Positions 41,845 to 49,574 of a DNA stretch of 51,791 nt are shown here, piece after piece. The position numbers were made by a program, and so were the translations under genes. How positions within the stretch are numbered: the first letter of the stretch is position 1; every line of letters begins with the position of its first letter. Location: contig CAZIAD010000023.1 in NCBI GenBank assembly GCA_964537555.1, positions 1 to 51,791 on the forward strand, in the 5' to 3' direction. Origin of the DNA: CAYRWR01 sp964537555. Its GTDB lineage: Bacteria; Spirochaetota; Brevinematia; Brevinematales; CAYRWR01. Below the pieces are notes generated by a model. That model saw only the letters and a program-made list of their open reading frames with translations. It made no database searches and had not been told where the DNA came from.

Positions 41845-42165
41845 TCAGTCCTGGCTATGTTCTATAAACAATTTTCTTATCCCTTCACTGATGGCCTGGT
41901 GTTTCTCTTTCAGCTTTTTCACCTGGGCATCCGTGATCTTATGCATATCCTTCATCAGTCGGGCAGAATAGTCTTCCGCTTCTTTCTCTATAGCTGCGAT
42001 CTCTGCCTTTCTTTTCTCGTTAAATTCTTTGGCATATTCCTGTTCCAGAAGGTCCAGTTTGGTCTTAGACTTAGTCAAAAGGCTATCCGCCTCTTTCTGG
42101 GCATCCATGACATTTTTCTGGAGCTTTTGTTCTACCTGTATGATGGAGTCCAGTATATTTTTCAT
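41845..42165 (-). CDS. A/V-type ATPase peripheral-stalk coiled-coil subunit (G/H-like)
   Basis: 106 residues, almost entirely charged coiled coil (QKNVMDAQKEADSLLTKSKTKLDLLEQEYAKEF, KRKAEIAAIEKEAEDY). Such proteins pair with subunit E in the peripheral stalk. Length and position fit subunit G/H (NtpF of Enterococcus). The start overlaps the universal stress gene by 4 bp, so the two are translationally coupled. Confidence 0.85.
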   Translation of the reverse strand: MKNILDSIIQVEQKLQKNVMDAQKEADSLLTKSKTKLDLLEQEYAKEFNEKRKAEIAAIEKEAEDYSARLMKDMHKITDAQVKKLKEKHQAISEGIRKLFIEHSQD

Positions 42166-42620
42166 TCCTCTTCCCCTTCTCCGGCAATAATAAAGTCAAA
42201 GCCCGTCTTCAGAAGCAGTTTTTTTTCAATAGCGCCAAAACGGTCTTTGAGCAGCTCACCCTCAGTTTTAGGGGCAATACACACCAGATCAGCACTGCTT
42301 TTGTCATTACGGATGTATTCAAAGATCTCGCTAAAAGGATCCCCCTCCAGGAGCGTAGTAGAAACCCTCACTCCGTGCTGTTCCCCTATCTTCTTAGCAT
42401 AATTAAGGTATTTTTCAGCATCCTTCTTCATGGAGTCTGTAAACATAGAAGACTCTTCCTCAATGAATATCTTGTAGCGTTGTAGCTTGGCGATGGACTC
42501 CTGGTCGATCACATTAATAGCTACCAGTTCCATGTTATAAGCCCGGGCCAGATGCACTGCCCGCTTCAGGGCACTCTTGGTCTCGGTAGGCCCGGTTATG
42601 GGGACATAGATCTTATTCAT
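42162..42620 (-). CDS. Universal stress protein (UspA family) within the ATPase operon
   Basis: 152 residues from the ATG with GGGAGG just upstream; the longer frame from a start inside atpD is less likely. Usp fold: KIYVPITGPTETKSALKRAVHLARAYNMELVAINVID, a long helical insert, VRVSTTLLEGDPFSEIFEYI, then ADLVCIAPKTEGEL and FDFIIAG. The ATP-binding G2xG9xG(S/T) motif seen in some Usps is not evident, so it may not bind ATP. The start overlaps atpD by 8 bp and the end overlaps the stalk gene by 4 bp. It is therefore embedded in the operon rather than inserted beside it. Confidence 0.85.
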   Translation of the reverse strand: MNKIYVPITGPTETKSALKRAVHLARAYNMELVAINVIDQESIAKLQRYKIFIEEESSMFTDSMKKDAEKYLNYAKKIGEQHGVRVSTTLLEGDPFSEIFEYIRNDKSSADLVCIAPKTEGELLKDRFGAIEKKLLLKTGFDFIIAGEGEEE

Positions 42621-43263
42621 CTTCCCTCCCTGCTTCATCTCTTAAATGGGCATTTTTTACCCGTTTCATCTGGAAAAATGTCTCTCTCTCCCTTTCCTCC
42701 AGGGTATTCTGGATAAACTTTACGATCTCCAGAAAGTCAGGGATAAACACATTTTCCAGGGCATTGACCCGGCGCTGGGTCTTTTTTATCTCAAAGGACA
42801 GTCTCCAGGCTGCTATCTCAGTCTGAGCCACCAGAAGCAGGACATCCATGATAGCCTGAATACTGTCCAGCAGACTGTCATAGGTAAAAGTAGTGGCCGA
42901 CAGGCTGACCTGGGGGCTGTCATGCTGGATGACTTCAGTGTATTTGATAGTAGGAATACTCACTCCCATGATGGTCTTTTCCCGTACTATTACCTGGCGG
43001 CGGGCCGGCATCCCCTGTACCAGGCGATCCAGTTCAAATTCCCCGATCTCTATCTCCAGTATATGGAGCTGCTGGTAAGCCTCGGCCAGATATTTGTCCA
43101 GCTTTTCCCGCTGTTCCTTGATCTGGGAGATGATATCCATAAGGTGCATGACCAGGACCTCACGCTTCTGCTCCAGAAGGGCATGTCCGTTCTGGGAAAA
43201 GGCGAGCTGGTCTTTAAAGTCCAGCAGGTTGGTCTTGGTAGGGGCGATTTCGGATAGATTCAT
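42613..43263 (-). CDS. atpD: A/V-type ATPase subunit D (central rotor shaft)
   Basis: 216 residues. N-terminal IAPTKTNLLDFKDQLAFSQNGHALLEQKREVLV and C-terminal IKKTQRRVNALENVFIPDFLEIVKFIQNTLEERERETFFQMKRVK are the two halves of the antiparallel coiled-coil rotor. The latter is highly conserved. The ATG directly abuts the atpB stop, so the products are coupled. Confidence 0.96.
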   Translation of the reverse strand: MNLSEIAPTKTNLLDFKDQLAFSQNGHALLEQKREVLVMHLMDIISQIKEQREKLDKYLAEAYQQLHILEIEIGEFELDRLVQGMPARRQVIVREKTIMGVSIPTIKYTEVIQHDSPQVSLSATTFTYDSLLDSIQAIMDVLLLVAQTEIAAWRLSFEIKKTQRRVNALENVFIPDFLEIVKFIQNTLEERERETFFQMKRVKNAHLRDEAGREDE

Positions 43264-44664
43264 CTATTCCTCCTCTTCCTGTCCCACATAATGCTCACTG
43301 ATCTCTTTTTCAGTCAGGCCGGAGAGCTCAGACTTGGGCAATATAGACAGTATCTCCCAGGCCAGGTCCAGTGACTGGTCCAGAGAGCGGTCATCATGGA
43401 ATCCCTGGGTAATAAACCGGTTCTCAAAGTCCTGCCCGAACTTCAGATAGAGCCGGTCGGTCTGGCCCAGCTCCTCCTCTCCCACAATGGAGGCTATGGA
43501 ACGAACTTCCTTTACTTTGGAATAAGACGCGTAGAGCTGCATAAAGAGATGGGGATGGTCTTTGCGGGTATAACCTTCACCAATGGAATCCTTCATCAGA
43601 CGGCTCAGAGAGGGCAGGATATCGATGGCAGGATATAGCCCCTTACCCAGCAGCTCCCGGGACAGTACGATCTGCCCCTCAGTGATATAGCCCGTGAGGT
43701 CAGGTACGGGATGTGTGATATCGTCATTGGGCATGGTGAGGATGGGCACCTGGGTGATAGACCCGGGCCGTCCCTTGACCCGTCCCGCCCGTTCATACAG
43801 GGTGGAGAGGTCACTGTACATATAGCCCGGGAATCCCTTTCGGGCGGGGACCTCCCCCCGGGCGGTGGCTACTTCACGCAGAGCCTCACAGTAGGAGGTC
43901 ATATCAGTCAGTATGACCAGTACATGCAGCCCCTTGTCGAAGGCCAGGTACTCAGCCGTCGTCAGAGCTACCCGGGGAGTGATGATACGCTCGATGGAAG
44001 GGTCATCCGCCAGGTTGAGGAACATCACAACGTTCTTGAGAGCACCAGTCTCCTCAAAGTTCTGTATAAAAAAGTGGGCATCATCGTGCTTGATCCCCAT
44101 GGCTGCAAATACTACAGCAAAATTGGACTCTTCTTCTCCTGGAAGCTTGGCCTGGGCCGCGATCTGGGCCGCCAGCTTGTTATGGGGCAGTCCGGCAGCA
44201 GAGAAGATAGGGAGCTTCTGGCCCCGCACCAATGTGTTCATGATATCTATGGCAGAGACGCCGGTCTCGATATACTCCCGGGGATACTCTCTCACCATGG
44301 GATTGAGAGGCTCTCCATTGATATTACGGTACTCAGCGGCGACTATGTCGGACAGGCCGTCCATAGGCTTACCCGTACCGGAAAACACCCGGCCCAGCAT
44401 GGTATCAGACAGGCCGATCTCGAAAGGCTTACCGCTGAAACGGATCTGTGTCTTTTCCGGGTTGATACCGGCAGTACCTTCAAATACCTGCAGCACCACC
44501 CGCTCACCGTTTACTTCCAGGACCTTGGCCTGACGCAGTGAGCCATCCTGGAGCTTAAGCTCTACCAGTTCGTCGTAGCCTACGCCTTTGACACCGTCCA
44601 CTACGGCCAGAGGTCCGTTGATGCCGGAAATACCTATGAGTTGTCTCACCAGTTTTGATGCCAT
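43264..44664 (-). CDS. atpB: A/V-type ATPase subunit B (non-catalytic)
   Basis: 466 residues. The regulatory hexamer subunit: the P-loop is replaced by GLPHNKLAAQIAAQ, as expected. VILTDMTSYCEALREVATARGEVPARKGFPGYMYSDLSTLYERAG and GSITQVPILTMPNDDITHPVPDLTGYITEGQIVLSR are signature stretches. Length is normal. Confidence 0.98.
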   Translation of the reverse strand: MASKLVRQLIGISGINGPLAVVDGVKGVGYDELVELKLQDGSLRQAKVLEVNGERVVLQVFEGTAGINPEKTQIRFSGKPFEIGLSDTMLGRVFSGTGKPMDGLSDIVAAEYRNINGEPLNPMVREYPREYIETGVSAIDIMNTLVRGQKLPIFSAAGLPHNKLAAQIAAQAKLPGEEESNFAVVFAAMGIKHDDAHFFIQNFEETGALKNVVMFLNLADDPSIERIITPRVALTTAEYLAFDKGLHVLVILTDMTSYCEALREVATARGEVPARKGFPGYMYSDLSTLYERAGRVKGRPGSITQVPILTMPNDDITHPVPDLTGYITEGQIVLSRELLGKGLYPAIDILPSLSRLMKDSIGEGYTRKDHPHLFMQLYASYSKVKEVRSIASIVGEEELGQTDRLYLKFGQDFENRFITQGFHDDRSLDQSLDLAWEILSILPKSELSGLTEKEISEHYVGQEEEE

Positions 44665-44688
44665 GTCTGCTCCTTTAGCCTTTCGTCA

Positions 44689-45072
44689 CTATTTACTGAG
44701 GTCGTCGTATATCAGGTCCAGGTCGTCCCGATAACGATCCCGGATGTTTTCATATATAAGCTTAGCCTGGGAGGGCTTGAGCTTCTGCTGTACCAGGTCA
44801 TAGTCTCCCAGCAGCTTGCGGTAGGCATCCGACTTAGGGAGGAAGCTATGCCGGATAGACTCAATGACGGCCTCCCGGGCAGACCGGGTGGGCACACCTA
44901 TCTCTACCAGCTTAGCTCGCAGGATGGACACCACGATATCCATAGAGATCTCAAACTGCTTGCGGACCCAGGCTTCATCTTTGAGGTCATTGGCATCTTC
45001 GGTAAGCTCATTGAGCCGGTACAGGGCCGTCTTCAGCTCTCTCAGCCCCAGTGCCACATCTTTTATACTCAT
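44689..45072 (-). CDS. Small helical protein resembling nucleotidyltransferase substrate-binding (HEPN-like) proteins
   Basis: 127 residues, all helical, placed between atpA and atpB. LKTALYRLNELTED, then VRKQFEISMDIVVSILRAKLVEIGVPTRSAREAVIESIRHSFL, follow the spacing of the HI0074/NTase substrate-binding family (aLxRLeea, iqrFEfTfElaWKtLkdyLee.G, sPReviReAf). The RNxTSH end motif is replaced by DYDLVQQKL, so RNase-type activity is unlikely. Spirochaetal ATPase operons (for example in Borrelia and Treponema) do carry a small hypothetical gene beside atpA. It may be an assembly or regulatory factor; function unknown. Confidence 0.55.
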   Translation of the reverse strand: MSIKDVALGLRELKTALYRLNELTEDANDLKDEAWVRKQFEISMDIVVSILRAKLVEIGVPTRSAREAVIESIRHSFLPKSDAYRKLLGDYDLVQQKLKPSQAKLIYENIRDRYRDDLDLIYDDLSK

Positions 45073-45092
45073 GCGTCTACCCTCTCCCTAGC

Positions 45093-46868
45093 CTATTCCG
45101 CATATACTTCTGCCACTTCCTTAAATTCATCGAGCATAAATGCTTCGATCTTATCTATCTCATCCAGCTTGTCATTAGGCACTGTCATTTTTATACGCAC
45201 GATTTTAGCAATGGACTCCATCTCCTTGATCTCAAAGATAGGTGCGCCCATCTTTACCACTTCCGCCGCCTTTTCGTAGAACTTAAGGATGAGCTCCAGC
45301 ATCCTGATCTGCTTCTGGGGAGAAGTATACATGTCGATATCATCGTAGGCACTCTGCTGGAGAAAGCCCTGCTTGATGATGCGGGAGATCTCCAGGACCA
45401 GACGTTCCGAGTCCGGCAGGGCATCGGGGCCCACCAGCTTGACTATCTTCTGTAGCTTGTCTTCCTTCTGCAGTATGGTAAAAGCCCGGTTACGGATATC
45501 GGTATAGTCGGCAGTGACATTGTCCACCCACCACTCCTCACAGTCTACTACATATTCACTATAGGATCGCATCCAGTTGATGGAGGGATAGTGCCGGGCA
45601 GAGGCCAGTGATTTGTCCAGCTCCCAAAAGCAGCGCACGAAACGCTTGGTATTCTGGGTCACCGGTTCGGAGAAGTCTCCACCGGGAGGGGATACCGCCG
45701 CGATGACGGTGATGGAGCCCCTGCCTCCGGCCTGAGTCTCTACATAACCCGCCCGCTCATAAAAAGCGGCCAGACGGCTGCCCAGATAAGCCGGGAATCC
45801 CTCTTCGGCTGGCATCTCTTCCAGACGGCCGGACAGCTCACGCAGAGCTTCGGCCCATCGTGAGGAGGAGTCAGCCATGAGGGCAACATCATAACCCATG
45901 TCCCGGTAATACTCAGCCAAAGTGATACCGGTGTATATAGAGGCCTCACGGGCCGTCACAGGCATGTTGGATGTATTGGCGATGAGAACAGTACGCTCGA
46001 TCAGGGATTTGCCCGAACGGGGGTCGATAAGTTTAGGAAAGTCTTCCAGTACCTCGGTGATCTCGTTACCCCGTTCCCCGCAGCCGATGTACACGATGAC
46101 CTGGGCATCAGCCCACTTGGCCAGCTGGTGCTGGGTGATGGTCTTACCGGTACCGAATCCCCCCGGTATAGCGGCAGTACCGCCCTTGGCCATGGGAAAG
46201 AAGGTATCCACTATACGCTGACCAGTAAGCAGAGGTATTGAAGGATTAAAACGTTGTTTTGTAGGACGGGGGACCTTTACAGGCCAGCGCTGGACCATCT
46301 TTATCTCTACATCTGTGCCGAAAGGAGTATGGATCACTGCTACTACAGTGTCGATGTTAAAGTCCCCCTCCGGGCTGATCTTTCGGATAGTACCTGACAC
46401 GGCCGGGGGCAACATGATTCGGTGCATAATGAGAGAAGTCTCCTGGACCACTCCTATAATAGCCCCTGCGGAGAGCTCCATGCCTACACTGACAGTGGGG
46501 ACCCAGTGCCACAGCTTTTCCCGGTCCAGGGAGGCGATATTGACACCCCGGCCGATGTAGATGCCGGTCTTTTCGGCGATCTTTTCCAGGGGACGCTGTA
46601 TACCGTCGAAGACATTACCTATGATGCCCGGGCCCAGCTCCAGCCCCAGAGGCAGGCCAGTTCCATAGACGGCATCACCCGGTTTGACAGAGGAAGTATC
46701 CTCATAGACCTGTATAGTGGCCAGGTCGCCCTCAATACCCAGTACCTCTCCCACCAGGTGCATTTCCGACACCTGTACCAGCTCCATCATCTGCACCATT
46801 TCCTGTACATGAGCTTCTATGAGGGGGCCGTTTACCCGGCTGATTATACCTATCTTGTTATTTTCCAT
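45093..46868 (-). CDS. atpA: A/V-type ATPase subunit A (catalytic)
   Basis: 591 residues. Walker A GGFGTGKT (236-243; Lys242), the catalytic Glu in GCGERGNEI, Walker B-like ALMADSSSRWAEALRE, and ERAGYVETQ identify the catalytic subunit. The non-homologous insert region (about 115-190) is present, including HTPFGTDVEIKMVQRWPVK. It starts 3 bp after atpE. Not an F-type alpha or beta subunit. Whether it makes or uses ATP in this organism cannot be told. Confidence 0.98.
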   Translation of the reverse strand: MENNKIGIISRVNGPLIEAHVQEMVQMMELVQVSEMHLVGEVLGIEGDLATIQVYEDTSSVKPGDAVYGTGLPLGLELGPGIIGNVFDGIQRPLEKIAEKTGIYIGRGVNIASLDREKLWHWVPTVSVGMELSAGAIIGVVQETSLIMHRIMLPPAVSGTIRKISPEGDFNIDTVVAVIHTPFGTDVEIKMVQRWPVKVPRPTKQRFNPSIPLLTGQRIVDTFFPMAKGGTAAIPGGFGTGKTITQHQLAKWADAQVIVYIGCGERGNEITEVLEDFPKLIDPRSGKSLIERTVLIANTSNMPVTAREASIYTGITLAEYYRDMGYDVALMADSSSRWAEALRELSGRLEEMPAEEGFPAYLGSRLAAFYERAGYVETQAGGRGSITVIAAVSPPGGDFSEPVTQNTKRFVRCFWELDKSLASARHYPSINWMRSYSEYVVDCEEWWVDNVTADYTDIRNRAFTILQKEDKLQKIVKLVGPDALPDSERLVLEISRIIKQGFLQQSAYDDIDMYTSPQKQIRMLELILKFYEKAAEVVKMGAPIFEIKEMESIAKIVRIKMTVPNDKLDEIDKIEAFMLDEFKEVAEVYAE

Positions 46869-46871
46869 GGA

Positions 46872-47462
46872 TCATCCTTCTACTGCCTGTAGTTCCTGGT
46901 CGATATACTGTATGATGAGAGGACGAAGCTGCTGAAATATCACACCCAGGGAGTGGTCTACCATCTCCCGGCCGTGATAACAGACCACCCCTCCCCGTAT
47001 GAGGGCCGGCTCTCCCAGATGTATCTTGGCTTTTACTTTCTTTTTTATGGACTCAAAGAGATGCTGATCATCCGCATTGAGACAGACCTTGAGGTCGGTA
47101 CTGCCCAGCTCTTTTTCACTGGAAAGCACCGCATCAGAGATGTATTTGGCATAGTCCTGGGGATGTTCCTTAAACCAGGAGATAATATCTTCAAAGGATG
47201 ACTGGAGCAGGCTTTCTACCTGCTCGTGCCGAAGACGATAACGCTCCCGTTGTTCATCCAGCTCGGCCTTGGCAAAGAGCTTTTTACGTAGGCGGGACAT
47301 CTCTTCCTCCAGCAGTTCCCGTTTCCGGGTATACTGGCTGTCCAGCTCTTCCTGCTTTTTCATGAGGAGCTGGCCGGTCTTTACTTTAGCGTCATTAAGT
47401 ATGGAGGCTGTCTCCAGCTCTCCGTCCTTGTTTATCTCTTCGATGATCTCTTTTAATCCCAT
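46872..47462 (-). CDS. atpE: A/V-type ATPase subunit E
   Basis: 196 residues: a long N-terminal coiled coil (DAKVKTGQLLMKKQEELDSQYTRKRELLEEEMSRLRKKLFAKAEL) and a globular C-terminal domain (RGGVVCYHGREMVDHSLGVIFQQLRPLI) that binds the top of the catalytic head. It forms the peripheral stalk with the 106-residue coiled-coil protein encoded downstream. Confidence 0.93.
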   Translation of the reverse strand: MGLKEIIEEINKDGELETASILNDAKVKTGQLLMKKQEELDSQYTRKRELLEEEMSRLRKKLFAKAELDEQRERYRLRHEQVESLLQSSFEDIISWFKEHPQDYAKYISDAVLSSEKELGSTDLKVCLNADDQHLFESIKKKVKAKIHLGEPALIRGGVVCYHGREMVDHSLGVIFQQLRPLIIQYIDQELQAVEG

Positions 47463-47478
47463 TCTACCATCCTTAGTA

Positions 47479-47784
47479 TCAGATCCTGATCCCTACCGCT
47501 TCGCGGATATAGTCGGACAGACTCTTGCCTGTCTCTATATGCCCCTTTTCATCGGGTATCTCCACGATAAGGAGCTGGCTTTTGGAAAAGCGGACTTTGG
47601 CGATCATTTCGGCACCCCATTGGGCTATGTGCTCTGTCACTACCAGCAGTCCCAGGCTTTTATCACGCAGTAAGTCCTTAAGCAGAGGCAGTGCCTCAGC
47701 TTCGGTCTCTGCGATTACACCCTCCATACCGCTCATGCGAAACAGTGTGACCATGCGCCGGTCTCCCAGGGCCATTATCTTCAT
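47479..47784 (-). CDS. atpF: A/V-type ATPase subunit F
   Basis: 101 residues, the usual size. Signature: KIMALGDRRMVTLFRMSGMEGVIAET, then LGLLVVTEHIAQWGAEMIA, then LLIVEIPDEKG. It binds the lower end of the rotor shaft and can modulate ATPase activity. Confidence 0.94.
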   Translation of the reverse strand: MKIMALGDRRMVTLFRMSGMEGVIAETEAEALPLLKDLLRDKSLGLLVVTEHIAQWGAEMIAKVRFSKSQLLIVEIPDEKGHIETGKSLSDYIREAVGIRI

Positions 47785-47799
47785 AATGCTGCTGCCTGC

Positions 47800-48285
47800 T
47801 TACTGGAAGCGGTTCAGTATCATAATAGCGATGATCAGTCCATAGATAGCAATACCCTCGGCCAGTCCCACAAACACGATGGCATTACCGAAGACTTTAC
47901 GATTCTCGGACACAGCCCCTACTGCTGCCGCAGCAGACATACCTACGGCAATAGCCGCACCCAGTGAACCCAGTCCTACGGCGATGGCAGCTGCGATATA
48001 AGCCATCCCTTCAGCACCAGACTGGTGATTGATGGTCACTGCTACTCCATCTCCATGAGTCTGTTCTACCTGGGGAGCTTTTTCCTGGGCATGTACCGTG
48101 TTAAAACTGGACATTACACCACCCACCAGGGCCAGGAAAAGTACCCCGCTCACTATAACACTGGTCTTAAATATGCCAGATGCTTTTTTGGGGTTGATTT
48201 TTTTTTCTTTTGACTTGAGAATCAAACCAATGCCGGTCATAGCTACGACGATGATCCCTGCGATTATGATCAAAACAGTATTCAC
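47800..48285 (-). CDS. atpK: A/V-type ATPase subunit K (c-ring proteolipid) with an N-terminal extension
   Basis: 161 residues. The c-subunit hairpin occupies about 92-160: GLGSLGAAIAVGMSAAAAVGAVSENRKVFG and the second helix with the ion-binding Glu143 in GLAEGIAIYGL. No glutamine is present in the first hairpin helix, unlike the sodium site of Enterococcus NtpK, which suggests protons, but this is weak. The first 66 residues add another helix (about 3-23) and a second segment ending in VHA-QEKA, which resembles a signal-peptide cleavage site. GTG start with AGGAGG 5 bp upstream. Confidence 0.9.
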   Translation of the reverse strand: MNTVLIIIAGIIVVAMTGIGLILKSKEKKINPKKASGIFKTSVIVSGVLFLALVGGVMSSFNTVHAQEKAPQVEQTHGDGVAVTINHQSGAEGMAYIAAAIAVGLGSLGAAIAVGMSAAAAVGAVSENRKVFGNAIVFVGLAEGIAIYGLIIAIMILNRFQ

Positions 48286-48311
48286 TGTGTCCTCCTGATT
48301 ATTGATAACTC

Positions 48312-48339
48312 ATTATATCCTATTTCCCGGATTCTGCAA
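48312..48339 (-). promoter_or_regulatory. Promoter of the A/V-ATPase operon
   Basis: On the minus strand TTGCAG (48339-48334) and TATAAT (48317-48312) are 16 bp apart. The first codon of atpK follows 27 bp later with a good ribosome site. Confidence 0.7.
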
Positions 48340-48373
48340 GTTATAAAAAGGTAATGGCCTGTGCTTAATTATT

Positions 48374-48402
48374 GTGACATTTTTTAGAGGTTATAGTATA
48401 AT
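48374..48402 (+). promoter_or_regulatory. Promoter of the response regulator gene, predicts leaderless mRNA
   Basis: GTGACA (48374-48379) and TATAAT (48397-48402) with 17-bp spacing. The ATG at 48408 begins only 5 bp after the -10, so transcription would start at or within the start codon. No ribosome site lies at a normal distance. Confidence 0.65.
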
Positions 48403-48407
48403 GATTT

Positions 48408-48770
48408 ATGAGTAAAGTATTAATCGTGGATGATGAAGCATTTATCCTGACTCTGCTGCAGCGTTTTTTTAGCAAACTGGAGATTGAAAACGGATCCTGT
48501 TCCACTGTTGAGGAACTGGATGCGATGCTTGATGGCTCGCTGCAGGAATATTGTCTGTGCTTTGTGGATTATCATTTTTATGACCGGGTAGCTATAGATA
48601 TTGTATCCCGGATAAAAACAAAAAATCCTGAAATCAAATGTGTAGTCATGAGCGGTGATCCTGATAAACTCAATGACCTGAAAACAAGCGGCAAAGTATG
48701 TGCCACACTCAATAAACCTTTTCGCCTGAACGATCTCCAGGAACTACTGGAAAAAGAAGGTGTCCTCTAA
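48408..48770 (+). CDS. Stand-alone response-regulator receiver protein
   Basis: 120 residues, a single receiver (REC) domain without an output domain. Acidic pair Asp8-Asp9, phospho-acceptor Asp54 in CFVDYHF, Ser82 in VMSGD, and Lys103 in LNKPF are in place, so phosphorylation is expected. The length fits CheY-like or Spo0F-like proteins. No histidine kinase is adjacent. The TrmJ-type gene follows after 2 bp, in the same transcript. Start choice: the only in-frame ATG, and it falls at the predicted transcription start. Confidence 0.9.
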   Translation: MSKVLIVDDEAFILTLLQRFFSKLEIENGSCSTVEELDAMLDGSLQEYCLCFVDYHFYDRVAIDIVSRIKTKNPEIKCVVMSGDPDKLNDLKTSGKVCATLNKPFRLNDLQELLEKEGVL

Positions 48771-48772
48771 AT

Positions 48773-49468
48773 ATGCTTTCTATCATCATAGTCGAACCGG
48801 AAGGCGACCAGAATCTGGGGATGATAGCCCGGGCTATGGCCAATACGGGGCAGTCCAGGCTAACCCTGGTCAACCCCCGCTGTGACCATCTTTCAGAAGG
48901 AGCCCAAAGATTTGCCATCCATGCCTTTCCTCTTCTTCAAAATGCCTCCATCGTCCCTGACCTGAAGGCGGCCCTGGAGGGGATAGACCTGTCTGTAGCT
49001 ATTACCCGCCGGGAAGGGGATAAACGCCGTCTGGACCTGGATGCTCCCGGACTGGCTCAGTTCCTGGCACCCTATCAGGATCAGCATGTGGCCCTGGTAT
49101 TCGGCCGTGAGCAGACCGGCCTCAGCAATGACGAAGTGTTTCTGTGTAACCTGTGTTGTGCCATCCCCAGTGATGAGGTATTTCCCTCACTGAACCTGGC
49201 CCAGGCCGTCATGGTGATACTATATGAACTCTATAAAACTAAGCATCCCGTGGATATCAATCCCGCCTCATCCGGTGAGTTCAGTGATATGATGGACTCC
49301 CTCTCATCCTGTCTGCATAGTATGGATTATTTTAAAAAGACCGACCCTGCCGGCCTGCTCTATGTATGGCAAAAGATACTACACCGGGCCCGTCTGGACA
49401 GTAAAGATACCCATGTCATAAAGAATATGTTTTCACGCATAGAGGGGATGTTTAGGAAGAAGGGATAG
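48773..49468 (+). CDS. TrmJ-like (SpoU-family) RNA 2'-O-methyltransferase
   Basis: 231 residues. The knotted SPOUT fold is shown by VEPEGDQNLGMIARAMANTG, VFGREQTGLSNDEVFLCN, and IPSDEVFPSLNLAQAVMVILYEL. TrmJ methylates the ribose of position 32 in tRNA; other members of this TrmH-type group methylate rRNA, so the substrate is not fixed. The C-terminal 75 residues are a short helical extension. It is 2 bp from the receiver gene. Confidence 0.88.
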   Translation: MLSIIIVEPEGDQNLGMIARAMANTGQSRLTLVNPRCDHLSEGAQRFAIHAFPLLQNASIVPDLKAALEGIDLSVAITRREGDKRRLDLDAPGLAQFLAPYQDQHVALVFGREQTGLSNDEVFLCNLCCAIPSDEVFPSLNLAQAVMVILYELYKTKHPVDINPASSGEFSDMMDSLSSCLHSMDYFKKTDPAGLLYVWQKILHRARLDSKDTHVIKNMFSRIEGMFRKKG

Positions 49469-49574
49469 CTTATCTTCGACCTCTTACCTGGATATAGCTT
49501 AATCGACAGACAAGTGTTTTTAGTGTGAGTTCATTACTTTTCTTCGAGTGAATTTAATTTTTCAAAAATAGGTC

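Noticed and set aside
42621..42638. A longer start for the universal stress protein inside atpD.
   Set aside because: The downstream ATG has the better-placed GGGAGG site and begins the Usp fold directly.
43711..44541. A 276-residue open frame antisense to atpB.
   Set aside because: A shadow of a highly conserved gene with no recognisable domain; similar long antisense frames occur at 40023-40739 and 30349-31077.
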